This document shows, piece after piece, positions 58,159-64,000 of a stretch of 64,000 bases of DNA (its first letter is position 1; the number at the start of each line of letters is the position of its first letter). The notes beneath the pieces are model-generated. The model was not told where the DNA came from. It saw only the letters and a list, made by a program, of their open reading frames with translations, and did no database searches. The DNA comes from Pedobacter sp. UBA4863 (lineage in GTDB: Bacteria > Bacteroidota > Bacteroidia > Sphingobacteriales > Sphingobacteriaceae). Position numbers and translations under genes: made by a program. The stretch is from assembly GCF_002399615.1 (NCBI RefSeq), contig NZ_DHDZ01000059.1:60794-124793 (forward strand), read 5' to 3'.

Positions 58159-58521
58159 ATGGCATATCAAAAATATACAGAACTAGAAGTTTGGAAGACA
58201 GCAAGAATTTTTGCAGCCTATATTTATAAACTTACTGCTACATTTCCAAAAGAAGAAACATACGGATTAACTTCTCAAATTAGACGATGTGCAGTTTCGG
58301 TGCCATCAAATATTGCGGAAGGTTCAGGAAGGCAACATCCAAAGGAAACGATTCAATTTTTAGCAATTGCTAGGGGCTCGTTGTATGAATTAGAAACTCA
58401 AATATATGTTTCATTTGATATTGGTTTTATTTCAGATACTGAATTAAACGAAAGTATCTATCAGATTGAAATATTGGGAAAGTTAATTAACGGATATATA
58501 AGATATCTAACTAAAGGATAG
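58159..58521 (+). CDS. Four-helix bundle protein (S23/IVP family)
   Basis: 120 aa, all-helical. YTELEVWKTARIFAAYIYKLT, FPKEETYGLTSQIRRCAVSVPSNIAEGSGR and FLAIARGSLYELETQIYVSFDIG are diagnostic of the TIGR02436/S23 family, first known from 23S rRNA intervening sequences. Here it sits between metH and metF, flanked by complementary AACCAAAC-type repeats, which suggests insertion into the met pair. Function unknown; relatives form pentameric or other bundles. Confidence 0.92.
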   Translation: MAYQKYTELEVWKTARIFAAYIYKLTATFPKEETYGLTSQIRRCAVSVPSNIAEGSGRQHPKETIQFLAIARGSLYELETQIYVSFDIGFISDTELNESIYQIEILGKLINGYIRYLTKG

Positions 58522-58577
58522 TAACAAGAGATTAGTTTTTGGAAATGATTGGAAAGAAGTTGATCGGCTTTTAAGCT

Positions 58578-58621
58578 AAACAACCAAACAACCAAACAAC
58601 CAAACAACAACCAAACAACCA
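58578..58621 (+). repeat. Tandem AAACAACC repeat before metF
   Basis: About five copies of an 8-nt unit (AAACAACC), with one slip (AACAACAACC), run up to the metF ATG at 58622. Pure A/C composition is unusual and keeps the ribosome-binding region unstructured unless it pairs with the TTGTTTGGTTGG arm at 58109. Confidence 0.85.
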
Positions 58622-59575
58622 ATGAAAATTACAGAACACATCAAAAACGCCAAGGGTAAAACCTTATTCTCATTTGAGCTTTTACCGCCAATAAAAGGGC
58701 AGGGTATCGACTGGATTTACAATGGGATTGAGCCATTATTAGAATTTGAACCGCCATTTATAGATGTAACCTCTTTAAGGGAAGATTACATTTATAAAGA
58801 GCAACCAAATGGGTTGTTACAGAAAGTTTCTTACCGTAAACGTCCGGGAACTATAGCTATTTGTGCGGCCATTATCCATAAATATAAAATAGATGCCGTA
58901 CCACATTTAATTTGTGGTGGTTTTACTAAGGAAGAAACCGAGAATGCACTGATTGATTTACAGTTTTTAGGTATCGATAATGTATTGGCTTTAAGGGGCG
59001 ACGCTCGAAAAGCCGATGCCTCGTTTGTGCCTACACCTGGCGGTCATGCGTATGCTACAGACTTGATTTCCCATATTAAAAACCATAACGAAGGCAAATT
59101 TTTGCACGAAGATGTAGAGACTTTCAAGAGCGATTTTTGTATTGGTGTTGCCGGATATCCCGAAAAACATTTTGAGGCACCAAACCTGAATACCGATTTC
59201 AAATATTTGAAACAAAAAGTAGATCTTGGGGCCGAGTTTATTGTTACACAAATGTTTTTCGATAATCAGAAGTATTTCGAGTTTGTGCAGAAATGTAGAG
59301 ATAACGGAATTAACGTGCCAATTATTCCGGGCTTAAAACCAATAAGTACTTTAGGGCAAATCAATGCTTTGCCTAAAATTTTCCATATTGATTTGCCCGA
59401 TGAATTAACAGAAGCTTTATCGACTGCTAAAAACAATGCAGAGGCTAAGGAGATTGGCACACAAGCTATGATTAAGCAGTGTAAAGAACTCATCAAATTT
59501 GGGGCGCCTGTATTACACTTTTATACCATGGGCAAGCCAGATCAAACTAAAGAGATTGCAAAAGCAGTGTTTTAG
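58622..59575 (+). CDS. metF: 5,10-methylenetetrahydrofolate reductase
   Basis: 317 aa. FSFELLPPIKGQGIDWIY, FIDVTSLREDYI, ALRGDARKADA, CIGVAGYPEKHFEAPN, DLGAEFIVTQMFFDNQKYFEF and IIPGLKPISTLGQ are MetF signatures. The FAD enzyme makes 5-methyl-THF, the methyl donor for MetH. It ends before a 104-nt spacer with repeated TTTGCG motifs (59610-59632). Confidence 0.97.
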   Translation: MKITEHIKNAKGKTLFSFELLPPIKGQGIDWIYNGIEPLLEFEPPFIDVTSLREDYIYKEQPNGLLQKVSYRKRPGTIAICAAIIHKYKIDAVPHLICGGFTKEETENALIDLQFLGIDNVLALRGDARKADASFVPTPGGHAYATDLISHIKNHNEGKFLHEDVETFKSDFCIGVAGYPEKHFEAPNLNTDFKYLKQKVDLGAEFIVTQMFFDNQKYFEFVQKCRDNGINVPIIPGLKPISTLGQINALPKIFHIDLPDELTEALSTAKNNAEAKEIGTQAMIKQCKELIKFGAPVLHFYTMGKPDQTKEIAKAVF

Positions 59576-59679
59576 TTATAATAAAGCCGAAGGTTTTTCT
59601 GCAACTATTTGCGGTGTTTGCGCTGTTTTTGCGTTATTATGATAATTTATCTTTATCATTGAGGTAAATTCATCAAGTT

Positions 59680-61170
59680 ATGTTAAGAAAACTATTTTTT
59701 GTTTTGTTGGTTTGCGTTGCCTCGCATACCAATGCTCAAATTAATACTGCCCCAAAAATACAACGCGAATTTAGGGCTGCTTGGGTGGCCAGTGTAGCCA
59801 ATATTAACTGGCCTAGCAAACCTGGTTTAACTACCCAACAACAACAAGACGAAGCTATTGCTTTGTTAGATATGTTGAAGAAAAATAACTTTAATGCGGT
59901 TATTTTTCAAGTTAGACCTCAAGCAGATGCCTTTTATAACAGCGACTTAGAGCCTTGGTCTTATTACTTAACTGGTGTACAAGGGCAAGCCCCAAATCCG
60001 TATTACGACCCTCTAGAGTTTTGGGTAAATGCGGCGCATGAGAGAGGCTTAGAGCTGCATGTTTGGTTAAATCCATATAGAGCACACCATATTTCCGGTG
60101 GCCCCGTAAGCGAACATTCTGTGGTAACCAAACACCCAGATTTAGTGGTGAAGCTAAAACAAGGTTATTGGTGGTTCGATCCATCTAAAAAAGGGACACA
60201 AGATTTGGCCTTTAAAGTAGTGAATGATATTGTGAAGCGCTACGATATTGATGGGGTGCATTTCGATGATTATTTCTATCCTTATGAAGAATATAATGGC
60301 GGTGCCGATTTTCCAGACAATGAAAGCTATGCCGAATATCAAAAGAAGGGTGGCAAGTTATCGAGAGGCGATTGGCGACGCGACCATGTAAACAAGTTTG
60401 TAGAGAAACTGTACAAGCAGATTAAAGCAGCGAAAAAACATGTTAAATTCGGCATTAGCCCCTTTGGGGTTTGGCGCCCGGGCTATCCAGAATCTATTCG
60501 TAGCATGGATCAATACGATAAGTTATACGCCGATGCGAAACTTTGGCTAAATAAAGGATGGATAGATTATTATATGCCGCAGTTATATTGGAGAGTTAAT
60601 GCCATTCAACAGAGCTTTCCGGTATTGTTGGGCTGGTGGCAGCAAGAGAATACGAAGCATAAACATTTGTGGCCAGGTATTAATAGTGGTTTGGGTGGCG
60701 GCGAGAAAAATAGCGATGAGGTCATCAATCAAATTATGATTACCAGGGGAATGACACCAAAATCGCCGGGTGTTTCGCATTGGAGCATTGGTGCCTTAAC
60801 AAAAAACGAAATGTTGCAGAGCGATTTGTTAACTGGACCATATCAAGAGGAGGCGTTGGTGCCAGTATCGCCATGGTTGGATAAAAAAGCACCGGTTGCA
60901 CCAGCTGTAAATACCGAAGCAAGAGGAGAAGATACTTATATTGCTTGGATACCTAAAGATGCGAAAGATGTGTTTAAATATGTAATTTACACGCAATACG
61001 GCAATGTATGGACCTACAGAACCGTAAATGCAAAAAGTACTTTTTTGCAAGTAGCTAACGAGGCAGAGGTGAATGCAAAAACCAAAGCTAAAGCAAAGTT
61101 AAAAGCCATTAAAGTTACTGCTGTAGATAGAACGGGTAACGAAAGTGAAGGAGAGGTGATCTCTCTTTAA
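59680..61170 (+). CDS. Secreted glycoside hydrolase-like protein (GHL10/YngK family)
   Basis: 496 aa. The signal peptide (about 1-19, SHTNAQ) is followed by EFRAAWVASVANINWPSK and LDMLKKNNFNAVIFQVRPQADAFY, the GHL10 (PF02638) start. Asp/Glu-rich loops HVWLNPYRAHH and GVHFDDYFYPYEEYNGG hold likely active-site acids. The C-terminal ~90 residues (APVAPAVNTEARGEDTYIAWIP...) look like a beta-sandwich or FnIII-type domain. It probably cleaves cell-wall or exopolysaccharide; relatives cut deacetylated peptidoglycan glycan. Followed by a convergent thr operon. Confidence 0.9.
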   Translation: MLRKLFFVLLVCVASHTNAQINTAPKIQREFRAAWVASVANINWPSKPGLTTQQQQDEAIALLDMLKKNNFNAVIFQVRPQADAFYNSDLEPWSYYLTGVQGQAPNPYYDPLEFWVNAAHERGLELHVWLNPYRAHHISGGPVSEHSVVTKHPDLVVKLKQGYWWFDPSKKGTQDLAFKVVNDIVKRYDIDGVHFDDYFYPYEEYNGGADFPDNESYAEYQKKGGKLSRGDWRRDHVNKFVEKLYKQIKAAKKHVKFGISPFGVWRPGYPESIRSMDQYDKLYADAKLWLNKGWIDYYMPQLYWRVNAIQQSFPVLLGWWQQENTKHKHLWPGINSGLGGGEKNSDEVINQIMITRGMTPKSPGVSHWSIGALTKNEMLQSDLLTGPYQEEALVPVSPWLDKKAPVAPAVNTEARGEDTYIAWIPKDAKDVFKYVIYTQYGNVWTYRTVNAKSTFLQVANEAEVNAKTKAKAKLKAIKVTAVDRTGNESEGEVISL

Positions 61171-61525
61171 CACCTTGCGATCCCTTTCGATAAGGAGAAA
61201 TCTAGCGAGTTTGCTATTGGTTATATCAAGTTGCTAGATTTCTCCCTTTGGTTGAAATGACGGAGAAGTATAAGTTTGTACTGCTGTCGTTATTTCGATA
61301 CATAGCGCAGCGAGAAAACGAGTAATATAAGCTAGCCACAGATACATAAATTTTTGTAGTTTTTAAACAAAATTGAAGCGAAATATTACGGATCAATAAT
61401 GGATTTTAGGCCAAAAACTAAATTTCCCTAGACTTTAATCCCTTTAATATCTGTGGCTAAATTTCCTACCTGCACAACGGGTTAATATACTTTCAGCAAA
61501 TAGTAAAGTATGAAAGGTTACCCCG
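61171..61525. repeat. 355-nt palindrome-rich spacer between convergent genes
   Basis: No gene. GGAGAAATCTAGC at 61194-61206 pairs exactly with GCTAGATTTCTCC at 61233-61245. TTGAAATGACGG at 61251 has an imperfect partner, CTGTCGTTATTTCGA, near 61283. AGCCACAGATA at 61334-61344 and TATCTGTGGCT at 61448-61458 are exact 11-nt inverted arms 103 nt apart, of the same GCCACAGAT type as the murQ terminator. These look like a composite BIME/REP-like cluster; they could also end transcripts from both sides. Confidence 0.6.
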
Positions 61526-62833
61526 TTAATTTTTACTCTCCAGCCACTTTTTAAATCCTTCAAAATCTACTCCCAGTTCATCGGCTTGTTTAGTCCTACC
61601 TTCTAGCTCTTTTACCGAAGTCGGGATTTCTATTTTGGCAGCCAATTCTGCAGGAAAAATATCGGGGAACTTACAACTGTGGGCAGTTGATAAGAATACT
61701 ATGCCGCCTTCAAAATCAGTTTCGTTTCTGTATTTATCTGCCGCCAAATAAGCAATGGCAGTATGCGGGCAGGTAATGTAGTTGTATTTTTCATCAATAG
61801 TTTTAATGCCCGCTAAAGTTTCTTCGTCATTGTAACGATATGCGGTTACTACTTTTTTTAATGTTTCAGTATCGCCACCAAATAAATCCATGATACGTAC
61901 CCAATTGCTTGGTGCACCAACATCCATTGCGTTAGCGTAAGTTTGTACCGATGGTTTTGTTTCGTAAACGCCAGTTTCTAAGAAACGCGGAACGGTATCA
62001 TTTACATTGGTAGCAGCAATAAACTGTTTTACTGGCAGGCCCATTTTATAAGCTAGTAAACCAGCGCCAATGTTGCCAAAATTTCCGCTAGGTACAGAAA
62101 AAACTACGTCTTTAATGCCTTTACGTTTTAACTGTGCATAAGCATTAAAGTAGTAGAACGTTTGCGGAATTAAACGTGAAATGTTGATGGAATTTGCCGA
62201 AGTTAAACGGAACTTTTTGTTCAATTCTTCATCAGCGAATGCTGCTTTCACCAAAGCTTGGCAATCGTCAAAAGTGCCATCAATTTCAATGGCCCTAATG
62301 TTTTGCCCTAAAGTAGTTAACTGTTGTTCTTGTATTGGGCTTACTTTCCCTTTCGGATAAAGGATGGTAACTCTGGTGTTCGGAACGCCCAAAAACCCTA
62401 GTGCTACGGCACCACCTGTATCGCCCGATGTAGCTACCAAAACATCTAGTAATTGTTCGCCATCTTTTAGGAAATAGCCCATTACACGGCTCATAAAACG
62501 AGCGCCAAAATCTTTAAATGCTAAAGAGGGCCCGTGGAAAAGCTCTAATACAAAAGTATGATCGTCTAAAGCAACGGCAGGAGCGTTAAAATTAGCCGCT
62601 TCTGCTACCAAAGCTTTCAAATCTTCGGCACGTATTTCGTCTTTCAGCAGAGCTGATGCTACTTCGTAAGCGATTTCTGTTAGCGAATACTTTTCAATAT
62701 GATCGATAAAATCGGTAGGTAGTTGAGGGATAACCTCGGGCATGTACAATCCTTTATCTAAAGGCATGCTATTAAAAACGGCTTCTTTAAAGGAAACGCG
62801 TAAGTCTTTATTATTAGTTGAGTAGAATTTCAT
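61526..62833 (-). CDS. thrC: Threonine synthase
   Basis: 435 aa. MKFYSTNNKDLRVSFKEAV start, VLELFHGPSLAFKDFGARFMSR with the PLP lysine, DVLVATSGDTGGAVALGFLG, and VPSGNFGNIGAGLLAYKMG. It turns O-phosphohomoserine into threonine with PLP. It is last in the thrA-thrB-thrC order on the - strand, 74 nt after thrB. That spacer holds short direct repeats (AGGTTTTACGT twice, on the + strand near 62847 and 62861). Confidence 0.97.
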   Translation of the reverse strand: MKFYSTNNKDLRVSFKEAVFNSMPLDKGLYMPEVIPQLPTDFIDHIEKYSLTEIAYEVASALLKDEIRAEDLKALVAEAANFNAPAVALDDHTFVLELFHGPSLAFKDFGARFMSRVMGYFLKDGEQLLDVLVATSGDTGGAVALGFLGVPNTRVTILYPKGKVSPIQEQQLTTLGQNIRAIEIDGTFDDCQALVKAAFADEELNKKFRLTSANSINISRLIPQTFYYFNAYAQLKRKGIKDVVFSVPSGNFGNIGAGLLAYKMGLPVKQFIAATNVNDTVPRFLETGVYETKPSVQTYANAMDVGAPSNWVRIMDLFGGDTETLKKVVTAYRYNDEETLAGIKTIDEKYNYITCPHTAIAYLAADKYRNETDFEGGIVFLSTAHSCKFPDIFPAELAAKIEIPTSVKELEGRTKQADELGVDFEGFKKWLESKN

Positions 62834-62907
62834 CTTGGGAGTATTAGGTTTTACGTTATAGGTTTTACGTCATAAATAGCCGACATACAAAACGTACAAC
62901 GTGTCAC

Positions 62908-63915
62908 TTACAACGTCTTCGGTCCTTCAGTATTTACTTTAGAAACGTAAGCGTTGCTTTTAATATTAATTTGATGTAGGTGCATTTGTTGTGCTTTAGT
63001 GATCTTCTTAGCACTTTCTTCATCCTTGGTTAAGGCAAAAACCGATGGGCCAGAACCAGAAATTCCGAAGCCAACGGCGCCGTTTTCCATGGCCAATTGG
63101 CGCAGTACCTCAAAATCTGGAATTAAAATAGAACGAGTGGGCTCTACCAAAACATCTTTCATGCTTCGGCCTACCAAATCCATGTCGTTTAAGAACAAAC
63201 CACTTACCAAGCCAGCTACATTTCCCCATTGGGTAACGGCATCTTTTAAAGCTACTTTAGCGCGGATCATTTGGCGGGCATCTTTTGTAGGAACATCAAC
63301 CTCTGGATAAACAATTGCCGCAAACATACCATCAGGAACCGGGAGTGAGATCACATCCAAAGGTTCGTAACTGCGTACCAGCACAAAGCCGCCCATAATT
63401 GCCGGAGCAACGTTATCGGCATGGCCATAGCCGCAGGCAATTTCTTCGCCTTTCATGGCAAAAGGAACTAGTTCTTTAGCGGTTAGTAAATTTCCCATTA
63501 GTTGGTTAATGGCATATAAACCTGCAACGGTACTTGCCGAGCTAGAGCCCAAACCACTGCCAATTGGCATTTTCTTGTGCAGTTCTATTTCTACGCCAAC
63601 ATCTTCACGCTTTATATGGCTTAGGTAGTGCTTTACCGAAGCGCTTACGGTATTTTTATCGCTATTTAGCGGAAGTTTGCCCTCATCGCCAGTAATTTTT
63701 AGCAGGCGCACACCGGGCTCTTCAACCAAGCGCATCACTACTTCATCTCCAGGAGCATTTACTGCAAAGCCAAGTACATCGAAACCACACACTACGTTGG
63801 CCACAGTTGCTGGGGCGAAGACACGAATTTCAACCCCTAAATCCCCTAAAGGGGACTTTGACTGTTTATCGCTCATATATTGTAAACTCTCTTTTTCTAA
63901 ATTTTGTATTTCCAT
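62908..63915 (-). CDS. thrB: Homoserine kinase with repeat-derived N-terminus
   Basis: 335 aa. The GHMP kinase body begins at about residue 29 (IRVFAPATVANVVCGFDVLGFAVN); the P-loop is PIGSGLGSSSASTVAGL and the C-terminal GFGISGSGPSVFALTKD is typical. It phosphorylates homoserine for ThrC. The first 28 residues include SKSPLGDLGVE, the translation of a palindromic CCCCTAAAGGGG repeat (63834-63856), and have no counterpart in normal ThrB. The Met at residue 14 (MSDKQ) is the only other start before the conserved body, so at least part of the extension is likely made. Confidence 0.95.
   Translation of the reverse strand: MEIQNLEKESLQYMSDKQSKSPLGDLGVEIRVFAPATVANVVCGFDVLGFAVNAPGDEVVMRLVEEPGVRLLKITGDEGKLPLNSDKNTVSASVKHYLSHIKREDVGVEIELHKKMPIGSGLGSSSASTVAGLYAINQLMGNLLTAKELVPFAMKGEEIACGYGHADNVAPAIMGGFVLVRSYEPLDVISLPVPDGMFAAIVYPEVDVPTKDARQMIRAKVALKDAVTQWGNVAGLVSGLFLNDMDLVGRSMKDVLVEPTRSILIPDFEVLRQLAMENGAVGFGISGSGPSVFALTKDEESAKKITKAQQMHLHQINIKSNAYVSKVNTEGPKTL
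63834..63860 (-). repeat. CCCCTAAAGGGG-type palindromic repeat inside thrB
   Basis: On the + strand, CCCCTAAATCCCCTAAAGGGGACTT contains TCCCC/GGGGA arms. The minus strand reads it as SPLGDLG. A second copy with CCCCCTTCAGGGGGCTAGGGGG lies 85 nt away. Confidence 0.75.
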
Positions 63916-63928
63916 TATGTTTTGAGTT

Positions 63929-63950
63929 CCCCCTTCAGGGGGCTAGGGGG
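63929..63950 (-). repeat. Second copy of the palindromic repeat, spanning the thrA stop
   Basis: CCCCCTTCAGGGGG at 63929-63942, then CTAGGGGG. On the - strand the CCCCCTAG part supplies the last Pro codon and TAG stop of the partial upstream gene (stop at 63943-63945). Confidence 0.75.
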
Positions 63951-64000
63951 TTTTGGTAGCTACGTTAATGATATCTGCAAATACACCTGCTGCGGTAACT
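63943..64000 (-). CDS. thrA: C-terminus of aspartokinase/homoserine dehydrogenase (partial)
   Basis: Only the last 18 codons are in the window: VTAAGVFADIINVATKTP then TAG. The AGVFAD segment is the conserved end of homoserine dehydrogenase, and its position before thrB and thrC fits thrA of the threonine operon. The final residues come from the repeat. The rest of the gene lies beyond the window edge. Confidence 0.78.
   Translation of the reverse strand, partial: VTAAGVFADIINVATKTP

Noticed and set aside
58578..58621. CRISPR-like short repeats
   Set aside because: Units are 8 nt without spacers, so this is a simple tandem repeat.

Overview
The window looks like chromosomal DNA of a Bacteroidota bacterium, most likely Sphingobacteriaceae (Pedobacter-like). 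The DNA is AT-rich and starts lack Shine-Dalgarno sequences. Promoter-like sites fit TTTG / TAnnTTTG, and many exported proteins have signal peptides ending in A-Q. The protein set also fits: a long SLBB export protein, a SPOR protein, DUF4251, Bax inhibitor-1, a GHL10 family protein and a four-helix-bundle S23-type protein. This placement is inferred from gene content, not from a search.

Region 1 (about 0.6-36.9 kb) is one co-directional Wzy-dependent surface polysaccharide locus on the + strand. It is tightly packed, with many overlaps of 1-23 nt. It encodes: (a) gmd, GDP-4-keto-6-deoxymannose; (b) the outer-membrane export protein (SLBB) and a Wzz co-polymerase; (c) a WbpA-WbpE-WbpD-WbpB set for UDP-2,3-diacetamido-2,3-dideoxy-glucuronic acid; (d) a complete pseudaminic acid (Pse) pathway, PseB, PseC, PseF-like, a PseG-PseH fusion and PseI, interleaved with an aldo/keto reductase, a class III aminotransferase, a sugar N-formyltransferase and a PIG-L deacetylase; (e) a very AT-rich core with a candidate nonulosonate transferase, an O-acetyltransferase, Wzx, Wzy, four other glycosyltransferases and an SDR; (f) a CDP-glucose branch (RfbF, RfbG, 3,5-epimerase-like protein, SDR reductase) without RfbH, so it points to a CDP-6-deoxyhexose; (g) the WbpV/WbpL/WbpM-like initiation trio (QuiNAc or FucNAc phosphate onto undecaprenyl phosphate); and (h) a Wzi/RemB-like outer-membrane barrel. 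A strong intrinsic terminator at 36914-36947 closes the block. The simplest reading is an acidic heteropolysaccharide or capsule with up to about six sugars per repeat, including a modified pseudaminic acid.

Region 2 (about 37-64 kb) is ordinary chromosome: a SPOR protein, an M20 amidohydrolase, an SGNH hydrolase, dnaG, yraN, glutaminyl cyclotransferase, pgi, prfB (programmed +1 frameshift), an esterase, an S41 protease, murQ, a Bax inhibitor-1 protein, metH behind an S-box (SAM-I) riboswitch, metF, a GHL10 protein, and the thr operon on the - strand (end of thrA, then thrB, thrC). Spacers here carry small palindromic repeat families (GCCACAGAT type, CCCCTAAAGGGG type, AACCAAC type). One copy is read through as the N-terminus of ThrB and another supplies the stop codon of ThrA.

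I see no tRNA or rRNA gene, insertion sequence, integrase or CRISPR array. The most interesting parts are the pseudaminic acid module with its deacetylase/formyltransferase pair and putative nonulosonate transferase, the active-site substitution in the CDP-sugar reductase, the prfB frameshift and the repeat-derived ends of thrB and thrA.
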